Shown in pieces: positions 1 to 10,461 of a stretch of 64,000 nucleotides of DNA. The stretch's first letter is position 1, and each line of letters starts with the position of its first letter. This DNA is from Symbiodinium natans (taxonomy: Eukaryota > Sar > Dinophyceae > Suessiales > Symbiodiniaceae): the NCBI GenBank assembly GCA_905221605.1, contig CAJNDS010000846.1, forward strand, positions 1 to 64,000, read 5' to 3'. The position numbers were made by a program, and so were the translations under genes. The notes beneath the pieces were generated by a model. That model was not told the origin of the DNA. It saw only the letters and a program-made list of their open reading frames with translations, and searched no databases.

Positions 1-3000
1 GAGACGCTGAGAGCTCCTCTACCTAGGGACCTAGTGACGGGGAACCAAAAGGATAGGATATGAGAGAGCTCTCCTGAAGGAGTTCTTCAATCTCTGATTA
101 GGAGATGAATGAGCTCCTGTCTCTTCTCATACGTAATGACAGACAGGAAATGAACGATGCCCTCGAGCTTTTAACGCATCAAGAAAAAGCTCCTCTATCC
201 CCTACAAGAGTGGGAGAGAGGGAAGCCCTCTCTGACCTATTAGGAGATAGAAGAGCTTGCTCATTGCAAAATATCAAGAGGAGGAGCTCTTGCAGAAGTC
301 ATGACCTGTTAGGAACCAGAGGAGATAGAAGAGCTTGCTCATTGCAAAAGGGAAGCGGAGGAGCTCTTGCAGAAGAGGCAAGGAGCTCCTTCACTTGCTA
401 CAAAGACACAGAGGAGCTTTCAGACGACGTATATTCAGAGATAGCGAAACTCGATCACGTAGAGATAGAGACTCTCTTAATAGAGACTAATGAGTTATGT
501 CATGTCTCATTTATCGGACAGAGAATGACCCAGGGCGACCTTCAAAACTCTTCATTGATAGAGAAGCTATTTCGGAAAACAAATATGGTGGAGAACTCTC
601 TCATTCCTGCAATGTGATACAGGAGGTCTCTCATGACCTCTTGTGAGATAGAGACCGGTTGCATCAGGGAAGTTTTCCCTGGAAACCCTTTGCTATTCCC
701 TTACTTTGGTGCTGAAACCATCACGTTCTTGTTCCTTAATGCCCCAGTAAACCCTTGGAGAAAGAGGTGTTTTCAAGATGTGGTGGGGTATCTCATGTAG
801 GAATGTACAATGGTTAGACACTAGCGCTCTTGCTTTCAAGAAGCAGTCTTGCAAGTAATGGCTCTGGGTTATGTCACGGGTTTGTTACGGTAATAGGCAG
901 ACTACACAAATACACCCTCCATTAAATTCCCGTAGCCCTATAAACCCTACACCCTGCACGCGAATCCTGAGCCCCCTAAGACTCCTATGCCCCCTACGAT
1001 GAGATATAGTTCATGGGAGAGCTCTTATACCGTTTATGACTGCCTTCTTCTATCTTTGAGATGAAAGAGCTCCTCTATCTTCTCATAGGAAATGAAAGAG
1101 ATCCTGCATATGAAAAGAAAAGACCCTTCGAGAAAAGTTAAAGAATGGTAACGAATCCATGTCATCAATCTTTTCATGCGTAATGAGAGCGCTCCACACT
1201 CTTAATGGGACATGAAAGAGCTCCTCCATTTCTTTGAAATCAAAACCTTGCTTTCTCCCTGAGTGACAAAGATCTCTTGGAAATGAGAGATCTCTGCTAC
1301 CACTTTCGAAAAAATGAGCTCCTATATCTCGGAGTCGGAAAGATAAAGATGTGAAAAGGAGCCCTCCCAAACCTACGAGGCGCCAGAGCACCCGCCCGCA
1401 GCTTTTCAAGCAGGAGAAAGGCTCTTTCGTAAGGGGCGGAGGAGCTCTGTCATTCCCTCAACCAGAGGGAGGGGAGCCCTCTCATGACCTATTCAAGAGA
1501 GAGGAGATAGAAGAGCTTGCTCATTGATCTTTAGGATGCGGAGGAGCTTTTGCACAAGAGGCAAGGAGCTCTTTTACTTCTACAAACGCATAGAAGAGCG
1601 TTTAGATGACCTGTTACGAAATAGAATAAATGCTGTCTCACGTAAGCGAGAGAGACTGATGAGTTATGCGACGCTCCATTTCAGGGATAGGCCTTCGAAA
1701 CCTTCAATTAGGGTTGATCTCTCGCAAAAAGGTAAAAGAGCTATGTCATTTCCTACGAAGCGATAAGCAGCCTAGAGACAATCGGCTTCTTTCATGTTTG
1801 CTTCATGGATAGAGAAGCTTTTCTCAACCAAAACCAAAGAGACGGATCATGTCCCATTGAAAGATAGACGAGTTCTGTCTTTGTACGTTACGAGGTGGGG
1901 GAGCTCTTTCACAAGAGGTAGGTAGAGGACTCTCTCATGTCCGGCAAAGAGATAGAGACGATCTTTCATGACCCGCTACGAGATAGAGAGCCTCTTTCAT
2001 GTAAAGGGTAAGATATAGAAGAGCTGTGAGCTCCTTTACCTATCGACGGGAACTCTTATAGCTTTCATGAATGAGTTCTTGCCAGAGAACAAAGGGAGCT
2101 CTTTCACAAAGGGTAGATAGAGACCTCTCTCATTTCTTGTAAAAGAAAGAGGAGGTCTCTCACGACCTGATTATTGCGAGATAGAGAAGCTATGTCATAT
2201 AAAGATAAGAAATGGTAGAGCTGAGGACTCCTCTGCCTAGTGACGGGAAATCAGTTAGATAGGACATGAGAGAACTTTCATACATTTCTTATGAATGAGT
2301 TCTTCAATCTCTGAATAGAAAATGAATGAGCTCCTGTGTCTTCGCATACGAAATGATAGTGTGGAAATGAGCTGTCTCATGACCTGTTAGGAAACAGAGG
2401 AGATAAAGAGCTTGCTCATTGCAAAAGAGGAAGCGGAGGGCTCTTGCAGAAGAGGCAAGGAGCTCCTTCACTTGCTGCAAAGATACAGAGGAGCTTTCAG
2501 ATGACCTATTCAGAGATAGCGAAACTCGATCACGTAAACGATAGAGATTGAAAAGTTATGTCATGCCCCATTTCAGGGATAGAGAATGGCCTTCCAGACT
2601 TTCATTTCGAATAAAGGAGAGATCTGTCACAGAAAGGTAGAAGAGCTATTCATTTCTTATTATATCACGGGTAGACAAGCTTTTTCTCAAATACAAACAA
2701 AAAACCTGGCTCATGCACCATTGAAAGATAGACGAGTTCTGTCACTCTCGATCACAAGGTGGAGGAGCTCTTTCACACGAGGTAGGTAGAGCACTCTCTC
2801 TTTTCTTGCAAAGAGATAGAGAAGATCTGTCATGACTCCATGAACCGTTACGAGATAGAGAAGCCTCTTTCATGAAAAAGATAGGTCATGGTAGAGCTGA
2901 GAGCTCCTCTGCCTAGTGATGGCAAACGAGAAATAGGAACCAAAGGAGATAGAAGAGGTTGCTCATTGCAAAATAGGAAGCGGAGGAGCTATTGCAGAAG

Positions 3001-4735
3001 AGGCAAGCAGCTCCTTCACTTGCTGCGCAGACACAAAGGAGCTTTCAGATGACCTGTTCAGAGATAGCGAAACTCTCTCACGTAAACGATAGAGACTGAT
3101 GAGTTGTGTCCCCATTCAAGGGATAGAGAATGGCCTTCCAAACTTTCATTTCGGGTAAAGAAGAGATCTGTCGCAAAAAGGTAGAAGAGTTATGTCATTT
3201 CTTATGCATCGATAAACGGCTACTCGTATGATTTCTTCATCGATAGAGAAGCAGCTATTTCTGAATAGAAATTCACAATGGAGCTGTCTCATGTCCCAGT
3301 GAAAGATAGACGAGTTGTGGCATTTGATTTTGAGGTGAAGGAGCTCTTTCACAAGAGGTAGGTAGAGGACTCTCTAATGTTCTGCAAAGAGATAGAGGCA
3401 ATCTTTCTTGACCCGCTACGAGATAGAGGAGCCTCTTCCATGTAAAGGGTAGGATGTGGTAGAGCTGTGAGCTCCTCTACCTATCGACGGGAAATTAACA
3501 AGAAAGTACATTCGAGAGCTCTTACAGCTTCTATGAATGAGTTCTTGTGATTGAACAAAGGGAGCTCTTTCACAAAAGGTAGATAGAGACCTCTCTCATT
3601 TCCTGCAAAAGAAAGAGGAGGTCTCTCATGACCTATTGCGAGATAGAGAAGCTATGTCATATAAAAGATACGAAATGGTAGAGCTGAGCGCTGGTGACGG
3701 CAAATGAACTAGGTAGGACATGAGAGAGCTCTTATACATTGTATGAGAGATTTCTTATATCTATATCTCTTGTGAACGAGTTCTTCAATCTCTGACTAGG
3801 AGATGAATGAGCTCCTGTATCTTCTCATACGAAATGACAGAATGGGTATAAATGATGTCCTCTAGCTGTTAACGCAACATGAAAAAATCTCCTCTATCCC
3901 CTAAAAGAGAAGGAGAGAGGGAAGCCCGCTCATGACCTATTAGGAACCAGAGGAGATAAAAGAGCTTGCTCATTGCAAAATAGGAAGCGGAGGGCTCTTG
4001 CAGAAGAGGCAAGGAGCTCCTTCACTTGCTGCAAAGATACAGAGGAGCTTTCAGATGACCTATTCAGAGATAGCGAAACTCTATCACGTAAACGATAGCG
4101 AGTGATGCGTTATGTCATGTCCCATTTGATGGACAGAGAATGGCCCAGAGTGGCCTTCAAAACTCTTCATTGATAGAGAAGCTGCGAAGCTATTTCTGAA
4201 AATCGACATAGAAGAGAATTCTCTCATTTCCTGCAGCGTGAAAAAGGAGGTCTCTCATGACCTATTGCGAGATAGAGAAATTTCAGGTAAGAGTTAGGTA
4301 ATGGTAGAGCTGGGCACGCCTCTGCCTCTTGACGAGAAATGAGCTCGTGTATACTTCATGAATGCGTTCTTCTATCTCTCAGATGAAAGAGCTCCTCGAT
4401 CCTTCTTATAGGGCATGAAAGAAATCCTGTATTCGAACTGAAAAGACCCTTTGATAAGCAAAAGAAAAAGGGAAACGAATCGATGCCTTCTATCTTTTAG
4501 TGCAGAGCTTCTCACTTCTAACGACATGATAGAGCTCCTCTATTTTCTTGGAAATGAAACAACTTGCGTTCTCTCCTGAGTGAAAGATGTCTCTGTCGTG
4601 GAAATGAGATCTCCTCTATGTTTCTAAGAAATGAGATAGCTCACCTCTATCTCGTAATCGGAAATGAGAGAGTCCTTCGCCCCTCTTCAGGCTATGAAAC
4701 AACTTGTCTATCTCTTATTTCAAAGTGTGCTAGAG
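1..4735. repeat. Degenerate satellite with higher-order repeats
   Basis: The whole segment is built from a loosely conserved ~28-30 bp unit with the core AGATAGAGGAGCTCTCTCAT and many GAGCTC/GAGCTT hexamers. Longer blocks recur. A block at ~1857-2250 returns at ~3298-3700 (offset ~1441). The block around 44-140 returns at ~2240-2350 and ~3708-3840. The block with AGGAGCTCCTTCACTTGCT recurs near 378, 2455, 3003 and 4012. Frames inside it (for example 105-617) read the repeat and are not credible genes. It begins before the window, so its true size is unknown. Confidence 0.9.
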
Positions 4736-4785
4736 CTACATGGCTGCACTTGCTGGCGCCGGTGCACACACAGACCAAATCTTCA

Positions 4786-4940
4786 CTATTACTGTTACTA
4801 CTACTAATACTATTACTAGTATTATTACTATTCCTATTCCTATTACTATTACTAGTACTATTATTATTCCTATTACAATTACGGTCAGTATTATTATACT
4901 CATAATAATATTGAAATTATTATTATTGCACTACTACTGA
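4786..4940. repeat. Imperfect trinucleotide microsatellite (ATT/ACT)
   Basis: A run of TAC, TAT, TAG and ATT triplets with interruptions. Open frames across it (4564-4905, 4740-4940) encode Leu/Ile/Thr runs and come from the repeat. Confidence 0.9.
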
Positions 4941-5480
4941 AAGAAGAACCAGCCGTGAAATAGACCCTAAAGGTCTCGGCCACATATATATATATATATG
5001 ATTAGAATCTAAATTAAAACCCATAAAATTATTTCTATAAAATTTCCATTATCGCCCGATCGATATTCTTATTTCGATTCTCCCATAAAGAAAAAAATCT
5101 TAGATTCATTTTTTCCGTCTGAATTTAGATATTAAAAAAATTTTCCTTCAAATAACAAACTTAAAAATCTTCGATACGAGCTCTCAGAAATCATTCACGA
5201 GCTCATATTTTTTTTTTAACAATAAGCACCGGGAAGAGATACCCATCAATAGATATGAAATTGGGATCCTCAAGAATCTTCTATTCGAGATCCCAACGAC
5301 ATCCAAGAAGATTCAGAAGGAAAATCCTTCCGAAGAATGGATAGCCAAATAACGTATAAAGGATTTCCATATCCAAATAAGGAAAATCATCCTCAATAGG
5401 GATATAACTGAAGATCAATTGAATATTGATATTTCTTCTTCATGATTTTGATTCCTTTTTTGGCTTGGTACGTTCCAACA
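4941..5480. other. AT-rich island, no gene recognised
   Basis: Strongly A/T-rich, unlike its flanks, with a short (TA)n run near 4981-5000 and poly-A/poly-T stretches. It ends in CCAACAG just before an exon-like open frame, so it could be an intron or an inserted foreign or organellar fragment. I cannot identify its source. Confidence 0.5.
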
Positions 5481-5481
5481 G

Positions 5482-5608
5482 GAATCCGATCCTGATCAAG
5501 GGCGCACGGTGCGGCATCACATGCCCACTGCGTTGCGCGGTCCCGCAGCGTCTGATAGCTCCTGCTTGTGTCACCTTCTGGGACGACCCGAAGTTGTTAA
5601 CGGTTTAG
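5482..5608 (+). CDS. Candidate exon, unknown product
   Basis: The segment follows an acceptor-like CCAACAG. It is open from AATCCGATC to a TAG that falls inside the first telomeric repeat at 5606-5608. The frame begins NPILIKGARCGI and runs to FWDDPKLLTV, with mostly G/C third positions. The stop is contributed by telomeric sequence, so the natural end was probably a splice donor (G|GTTTAG) or has been lost. Product not recognised. Confidence 0.4.
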
Positions 5609-5651
5609 GGTTTAGGGTTTAGGGTTTAATGTTTAGGGTTTAGGGTTTAGG
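5602..5651 (+). repeat. ITS, TTTAGGG orientation
   Basis: About seven TTTAGGG units, one altered to TTTAATG. It lies between an exon-like frame on the left and the 3' end of the methyltransferase on the right. Confidence 0.95.
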
Positions 5652-5674
5652 GGAATCCCCAAAGGTCCTCGTTC

Positions 5675-7045
5675 TCAAATGCTCAAGGAGAAGGTCACTT
5701 CTTGGGCGAGATGTTGCTGAGCCGCCACCAGGTGTTGCTGGATTAGGCCCAGGCCCACGTGAGGGCGCGCACTGTACCATCTCCTTAGGGTGCGGGGCGT
5801 GAGGCCGGATCCAATCGTAATCAGGGCCGCGCTGTAAGCCACGTATTCATCCAAAGGCGCTGTCGCGTTGAAAGCGTGAGCAAAGTTTTTGTGCACAAAG
5901 AGGGCATCTTTGTGATCGAATCCGATCAGCCAGTAGCCGAAGTCACGCAGTATATCAACTTGGTGGCTTAAAGAGCAGCCATAAAGACCCATCATGTTCC
6001 TTGCCCAAAAGTCTCCGTCACTTTCAGGCCCTTGAACCCCAAGAACGCTGAACTTGTAAGGGGGTGGAAAATGTGGGTTCACTTCCAAAATTACCGCCTT
6101 TGGCCGCAGATCAAGCTCACTTCTCCTGAGCAAGACTTCTAGCACGGTGCAGTCGATGCTGTCAATGTCAACCTTCCAAACATCCACGCAGTGTGCGCCC
6201 CCGCCCTCTCCGTGTGGGGAGCAGACGGACCTAAGGGATTTCAAGAAGAATGGTGCGTGGTCATACAGTCGCCCAGCAGTTAGATGACCACATTGCAAGT
6301 CCACCTCAGGCCAGTTCATGCGGTATTTCGTGCAGAATGTCTCGTTGCCTTCCAGGGCGACGCCACGAATCCGGTCACGATGTGCTTTCATGAAATCGAA
6401 AAGCGGGCTTTGATGGCCCTCCCCGTCTGCGGGCCCAACGTCCAAGAATGTGTAGCTCATGCTGATGTTGCTGGAAAGGAAAGCCTGGAAGACAGGAGTG
6501 TAACTTTCACCGTCGATGCCCGCAATAGTGGTTGTTTTGCTACGCCCGGCGAAGAGCAGGTACGTTTCCGCGATGCGTTGACTCTGCCTCGGGAATTCTA
6601 AGAGGGCTTGCGCGGTGCTTCTGAGGGTCTCAGACATGCTTGCGGCACCGAGATCTTGTAGCCGGAACCCTGGCAGCCAAAAACTTCGGTTATCCACGAA
6701 ATATGCGGCTGGGCTCATGCGGAGAAGTGTGTAGTTGCCCCATCGGTATGGATCTGGACCATATCTCTTCCGAAGCATCTGGCGATGGCGCAGCAGTGGG
6801 GCGTCACAGCAGCGGCTGTATGACTTCCGGTAGGGACTCCAGTAGGGACCAAGCAGCGTCTCCGCGGCCCGTGGCCTGGCGCGTCTGTCGCCAACATGTT
6901 GCGGGAAGCAGCCGGAAGGAGGTACAAGAACCCAACTCCTTCGAACGTGAAAGTTCCCACAGCACTTGAAGAAATCAGATCGGGACTCGAAGCAGCGCAG
7001 GAGGAGACCGGCCCTCTCTGCATCTTGGTCGACCTGTCCGTTCAC
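5675..7045 (-). CDS. FkbM-like SAM-dependent methyltransferase
   Basis: Uninterrupted 456-codon frame. The core is a Rossmann methyltransferase fold: LDVGPADG at residues ~201-208 (SAM-binding motif I), ALEGN at ~230-234 (acidic ribose contact), DVWKVDIDSIDC at ~288-299 and AVILEVNPHFPPP at ~317-329. This pattern fits FkbM/Methyltransf_21-like O-methyltransferases; the substrate is unknown. The longest frame opens with GTG at 7045. The first ATG is at 6778 (367 aa), but residues 65-110 upstream of or around it look protein-like, so a 5' exon may be missing and 6776-7045 may be coding. There are no introns in the conserved part. It is boxed in by TTTAGGG arrays on both sides (5602-5651 and 7093-7189), the upstream one within 50 bp of the frame start, so it could be a 5'-truncated or retro-copied gene. 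Confidence 0.75.
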   Translation of the reverse strand: MNGQVDQDAERAGLLLRCFESRSDFFKCCGNFHVRRSWVLVPPSGCFPQHVGDRRARPRAAETLLGPYWSPYRKSYSRCCDAPLLRHRQMLRKRYGPDPYRWGNYTLLRMSPAAYFVDNRSFWLPGFRLQDLGAASMSETLRSTAQALLEFPRQSQRIAETYLLFAGRSKTTTIAGIDGESYTPVFQAFLSSNISMSYTFLDVGPADGEGHQSPLFDFMKAHRDRIRGVALEGNETFCTKYRMNWPEVDLQCGHLTAGRLYDHAPFFLKSLRSVCSPHGEGGGAHCVDVWKVDIDSIDCTVLEVLLRRSELDLRPKAVILEVNPHFPPPYKFSVLGVQGPESDGDFWARNMMGLYGCSLSHQVDILRDFGYWLIGFDHKDALFVHKNFAHAFNATAPLDEYVAYSAALITIGSGLTPRTLRRWYSARPHVGLGLIQQHLVAAQQHLAQEVTFSLSI

Positions 7046-7092
7046 AAGAACGGCTTGAGATCATGTCAAGACATACGATGGCGACTTCCTGG

Positions 7093-7189
7093 GGTTTAGG
7101 GTTTAGGGTTTAGGGTTTAGGGTTTAGGGTTTAGGGTTTAGGGTTTAGGGTTTAGGCTTTAGTTTAGGGTTTAGGGTTTAGGGTTTAGG
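7093..7189 (+). repeat. ITS, TTTAGGG orientation
   Basis: About 13-14 units, one of them changed near 7157. It separates the methyltransferase 5' side from a 119-bp open island. Confidence 0.95.
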
Positions 7190-7308
7190 GTGCCTACTTT
7201 GGATTTCGAGGAGGAAGATAAGGGTCAAAACGTCTATCGACATGCCCAGATGTCCGCAAGGAATTACAGCCGAGCCCAAGCTGCACTGGAGGTCTTCCGG
7301 CGGCTGAT
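7190..7308 (+). CDS. Candidate exon trapped between telomeric arrays
   Basis: Open throughout in one frame, beginning VPTLDFEEEDKG and ending ALEVFRRLI. The composition is acidic then helical and third positions are often G/C. Both borders are directly telomeric, with no other sequence left for an intron. Product not recognised. Confidence 0.4.
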
Positions 7309-7420
7309 AGGGTTTAGGGTTTAGGGTTTAGGGTTTAGGGTTTAGGGTTTAGGGTTTAGGGTTTAGGGTTTAGGGTTTAGGGTTTAGGGTTTAGGGTTTA
7401 GGGTTTAGGGTTTAGGGTTT
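7309..7420 (+). repeat. ITS, TTTAGGG orientation
   Basis: Sixteen nearly perfect units. The array breaks at GGGTTT and resumes in phase (AGGGTTT) after the inserted element at 7421-7958. Confidence 0.95.
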
Positions 7421-7958
7421 ACCTGTTAATCCTGGCGGACAGAAATTTCTGTCCTTATGGTTTTTCCTGGTTTTTTTGCGTGCAAAAGCGAGGTGTTGGT
7501 GTTCTATTGGGATCGGGGAATACGATCAAAGCGGCTGGATTTTCGGAGTTCAGGGGAACCTTCCCGAGCCCTGTGCAGACTTGTGCACCAAAGAATAGGT
7601 GACCTGAGCAGAACACAAAAAAGCGTACTCTGAACCCAACGTTTTTCCAACATAATGTTGGGTTTTGTTGGGTTTTGGGGGGGTAGCCCAAAAAAACGTA
7701 AACCGTACCGAATCCGTACTTTGTTGGAAAAATGTTGGGAAAATGTTGGGAAAAAAGCGTACCCAAAACCCAACGCAAACCCAACAAGAGGACACTTTTT
7801 CTGAAAAGGCCACTTTTTCTGCAGAATTGTGTGGGTGTCTGGTTTCCACCAGGAAATAGGTTTCTGACCATCATTAAAGCGGACGGATTTTTTGCGCGGC
7901 TGGATTTTTCCGGCCTCTTCAAGAGGACAGTTCTTTATGGAACGGGGGATTGACAGGT
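7421..7958. mobile_element. MITE-like element inserted in a telomeric array
   Basis: 538 bp with terminal inverted repeats. The left end is ACCTGTTAATCC (7421-7432). The right end is its reverse complement with one mismatch (7947-7958), and the similarity extends weakly to ~35 bp, including CTGTCC. Just inside the left end is a perfect 18-bp palindrome (7437-7454, GGACAGAAATTTCTGTCC). The interior has direct repeats around AAAAAGCGTAC (7618, 7753) and CACTTTTTCTG. There is no transposase frame, so it would be non-autonomous. Telomeric repeats flank both sides. Confidence 0.6.
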
Positions 7959-8044
7959 AGGGTTTAGGGTTTAGGGTTTAGGGTTTAGGGTTTAGGGTTT
8001 TAGGGTTTAGGGTTTAGGGTTTCGAGTTTAGGGTTTAGGGTTTA
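7959..8044 (+). repeat. ITS, TTTAGGG orientation
   Basis: About twelve units with one TTTTAGGG and one TTTCGAG variant. Confidence 0.95.
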
Positions 8045-8330
8045 AGTGGGCATGCAGCAATGTGTATCTTCAGGATTTGCCCCGCAACGAGTCGGACGCA
8101 AGAAAGTGTTTAAAACGGGTCCTCTAATACTGTCCAAAGATATTGCAATCCTGGCTTTAGAGGAGCCCCTCCAAAAAGGATACCCCTACTTTGGAAAACC
8201 CCAAACCCTCCTGTGCAGGGATGCCGTACCTGGAAGTCTCCAAAAGCTCGCACTTCCAGGAATGGGGCAATGGCCGCAATTGAGATCGCCGGCGTTGCCA
8301 GAAGCGGGCTCATCGGGCTCTGAAGGCCAA
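8045..8330. other. Unique segment, no gene seen
   Basis: It lies between a TTTAGGG array (left) and a CCCTAAA array (right). Frames are short, with no convincing coding bias. It includes CTACTTTGG and other motifs typical of the dispersed AT/GC-mixed elements seen elsewhere. Confidence 0.5.
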
Positions 8331-8405
8331 CCCTAAACCCTAAACCCTAAACCCTAAACCCTAAACCCTAAACCCTAAACTCTAAACCTAAACCCTAAAC
8401 CCTAG
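8331..8405 (-). repeat. ITS, CCCTAAA orientation
   Basis: About ten units including CTCTAAA and CCTAAA variants. It stands immediately before the two-exon candidate. Confidence 0.95.
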
Positions 8406-8433
8406 TCCGGCTTAACCCTAAACCAGGGCATAG

Positions 8434-8744
8434 TCGGAGTGGGTTTCGGGTCTCGGAATCTCAAGCCCTGCATTTGTGAGCTTCTTGCCGCTTGTTCCTC
8501 CATGGTGAGTTGCTGTCACCCTTCCTGTTGATGTGTTCATTCTTGCGCCGTTCTTGCCTGCCTTGTGATGCTGTTCATGCTCTCTATCCTCCACAGTCCT
8601 GAGCAAGGGCTGCCGCTACACAGCTTGAGTGACACTTTGGGGTCTTATCTTTCCCTGGACCCCAAGCTCCCAAACCCTAAACCGCCAGGCTTTCCAAGCA
8701 TCCGACCGGATGTCGCTATGTCTCGCCTATATCTGCTACCTTGA
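8434..8744 (+). CDS. Candidate two-exon gene fragment
   Basis: The exons would be 8434-8504 and 8597-8744. The intron at 8505-8596 (92 bp) has a textbook donor GTGAGT and a pyrimidine-rich acceptor CTCTATCCTCCACAG. Joining them keeps one frame open, reading LVPPC|PEQGLPLHSLSD across the junction and stopping at TGA 8742-8744. The upstream border is CCCTAAACCAGGGCATAG|. The second exon contains a short telomeric patch (AAACCCTAAACC near 8676), read in frame as NPKP. Product not recognised. Confidence 0.4.
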
Positions 8745-9120
8745 AGCCCCACTGAAATCGCCCTTGAATCCCTTAGCCGTAGCCATGGGGCCATACATCT
8801 GATCATCTGCTGCTTCTAGGTTGGATGTTGGTGTGCAACTTGCATGAAGTGAAGGCAACGATATCGCGGTGTGTGCTTTTGTCAAGCAGGCTGAGCACGG
8901 GGCACTCCTATCCGACGGCCGGTGACGGCCTGCGAAGAGTACTGCCGAGGAACCCGGTTTGGTTCCAGGAGCGGCGCCATCTCCTCAGGACCGGCGCGGC
9001 TGCCGCGCTTCGTTGCAAGCAGCTTCTGCACGGCGGTTCTCAACGGCGCGCAACCTGGGGGCACGAAATGCTCGGACACTTTCCATGATCTTCCACCGAA
9101 GAAATTCCTATCATGATCGC

Positions 9121-10461
9121 TCAAGTTCTGTTTCTGAGCTCCGCGCCCACTGACACGAGCTGCCCCACCAATGCTCCAAACAGCATGAAGACCAGAGCCT
9201 TCAGCCAGGGATGTCCACCTGCCTCCACCCTGCCGTGCTCGAGCAACAGCGGCCTGGATTTCGATGGGAACCATCCGGCTCGACCTTGGGCCGACTCATC
9301 GTAGATGTAGCGTATCAGCGGCCAGCCACCTGCATTTCCCGGTGCCCCCCCGGCACTTGCCCCGATGCTTGCCACGCGCACGAACTCCACCGTGTTGTTC
9401 CAGGCCCTTTGGCCTGGCCATAGCGGCTGGCCAGAGCCACAGCCATCGGAATACATAGGAAAGTCATGCCACATACCGTGGAAGATGTCCACCACAACCC
9501 GCGCGCCGTTCGCCGCTGCTTTCTCAGCAAGGATGGTCGTGTCCCCCAAGATCGTCTCAGAAGACCCGACTGCGAAGTACAGTGCCGGGGTAGTGCCCAT
9601 GCCCAGCCACTCCGAATCCGCGAAGAAGGGAGAGGCTATGGGATCCTTTAGCATCTGCAGTGAGCCTACATATTCCAGGGCATTCTGCCGAAAGCTCGCC
9701 ATGTTCTCCAAGGGCCGCTGGTTGAAAACGATATCTCCAACGTGGTCGGAGATATCAGTTGGCGGCGGTCCATGCATATAGGCGTTCGTGATGTACTCCG
9801 GGGTGTTGCACATGAGGTTGGTCCAGGGACTCCAGAAAATGCCCCCTGCGAAGGACGCGTGCGCCGGAAGTATGTCAGGATCCTGCTTCCATCTTAAAAC
9901 GATGCTCAGCGCTGTCGTGCCACCGCTCGAATCACCGCCAATAAACATGTTTACGGGCGTAGACGGCCGGCAGCTTTCCCACACTTGGTAGGTGCTAAGG
10001 AACTGCAGCGATTTCACGGAAGCTGTCAGAATGGAGACATACTTTCCAACGGGAAGCAAAGGAAAGTCTGGAAGCATGACAACGCATCGGGTTCTGTGTG
10101 CCAGCTTCGCTGCAAGCGCCCGATATTCATCAGTGACTGGAGATCCATAGTACCAGCTGCCACCGTGCAAGAACAAGATTCGGCATGAATCGCAGGTTGC
10201 ATCTTCAGGCACTGAGATTAAGTCGTCTCCCCGCCTACCCTCAGTAGACACGCAGCCGTCCTTGGGCACACACGGCCAAGCTGTACCTGGCCTTGCAATC
10301 TTCCGTTGCAACACGTCATGATCGCCATGCTGATCCAAGCAGCAACTACTGTTGGCCAGCAGCTGCTGACGGCAGGAGTCCTCGGCAGAGTGTTGACCGC
10401 CCAAAGTACCCAAATCTGCAGCCGCCCAGCATAGGCATAGTAGACCCAACGTGCTTCGCAT
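9121..10461 (-). CDS. Secreted alpha/beta hydrolase (HSL/esterase-like, fold-3)
   Basis: 446 codons from ATG at 10461; the frame stays open 18 codons upstream without an ATG. The N-terminus MRSTLGLLCLCWAAADLG is a signal-peptide-like hydrophobic segment. Numbered from this ATG, the oxyanion-hole motif HGGSWYYGS is at ~99-107, the nucleophile elbow GDSSGG at 176-181 (Ser178), the acid candidates are Glu302 or Asp307 in the GSSETILGD stretch, and the catalytic His is in GMWHDF (~His332). This is the layout of the hormone-sensitive-lipase/Abhydrolase_3 family. A hydrophobic stretch near 419-439 at the C-terminus could anchor it in a membrane. Six or more Cys in the N-terminal 100 residues suit a secretory protein. 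No intron. ITS lie at 8331-8405 and 10796-10915. The substrate is unknown. Confidence 0.8.
   Translation of the reverse strand: MRSTLGLLCLCWAAADLGTLGGQHSAEDSCRQQLLANSSCCLDQHGDHDVLQRKIARPGTAWPCVPKDGCVSTEGRRGDDLISVPEDATCDSCRILFLHGGSWYYGSPVTDEYRALAAKLAHRTRCVVMLPDFPLLPVGKYVSILTASVKSLQFLSTYQVWESCRPSTPVNMFIGGDSSGGTTALSIVLRWKQDPDILPAHASFAGGIFWSPWTNLMCNTPEYITNAYMHGPPPTDISDHVGDIVFNQRPLENMASFRQNALEYVGSLQMLKDPIASPFFADSEWLGMGTTPALYFAVGSSETILGDTTILAEKAAANGARVVVDIFHGMWHDFPMYSDGCGSGQPLWPGQRAWNNTVEFVRVASIGASAGGAPGNAGGWPLIRYIYDESAQGRAGWFPSKSRPLLLEHGRVEAGGHPWLKALVFMLFGALVGQLVSVGAELRNRT

Noticed and set aside
105-617. 170-codon open frame in the satellite
   Set aside because: It reads the degenerate repeat (RRACSLQ twice); homologous repeat copies do not keep the frame.
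1-4735. CRISPR-like regular repeats
   Set aside because: The unit is degenerate and continuous with no unique spacers, and the window is eukaryotic.
4564-4940. Leu/Ile/Thr-rich frames
   Set aside because: Produced by the trinucleotide microsatellite; no protein character outside it.
6715-7023. Minus and plus frames overlapping the methyltransferase
   Set aside because: Shadows of the larger frame with no domain.
8770-8795. CCGTAGCCAT resembling the dinoflagellate spliced leader
   Set aside because: Only the first ten bases match; the conserved remainder is absent.
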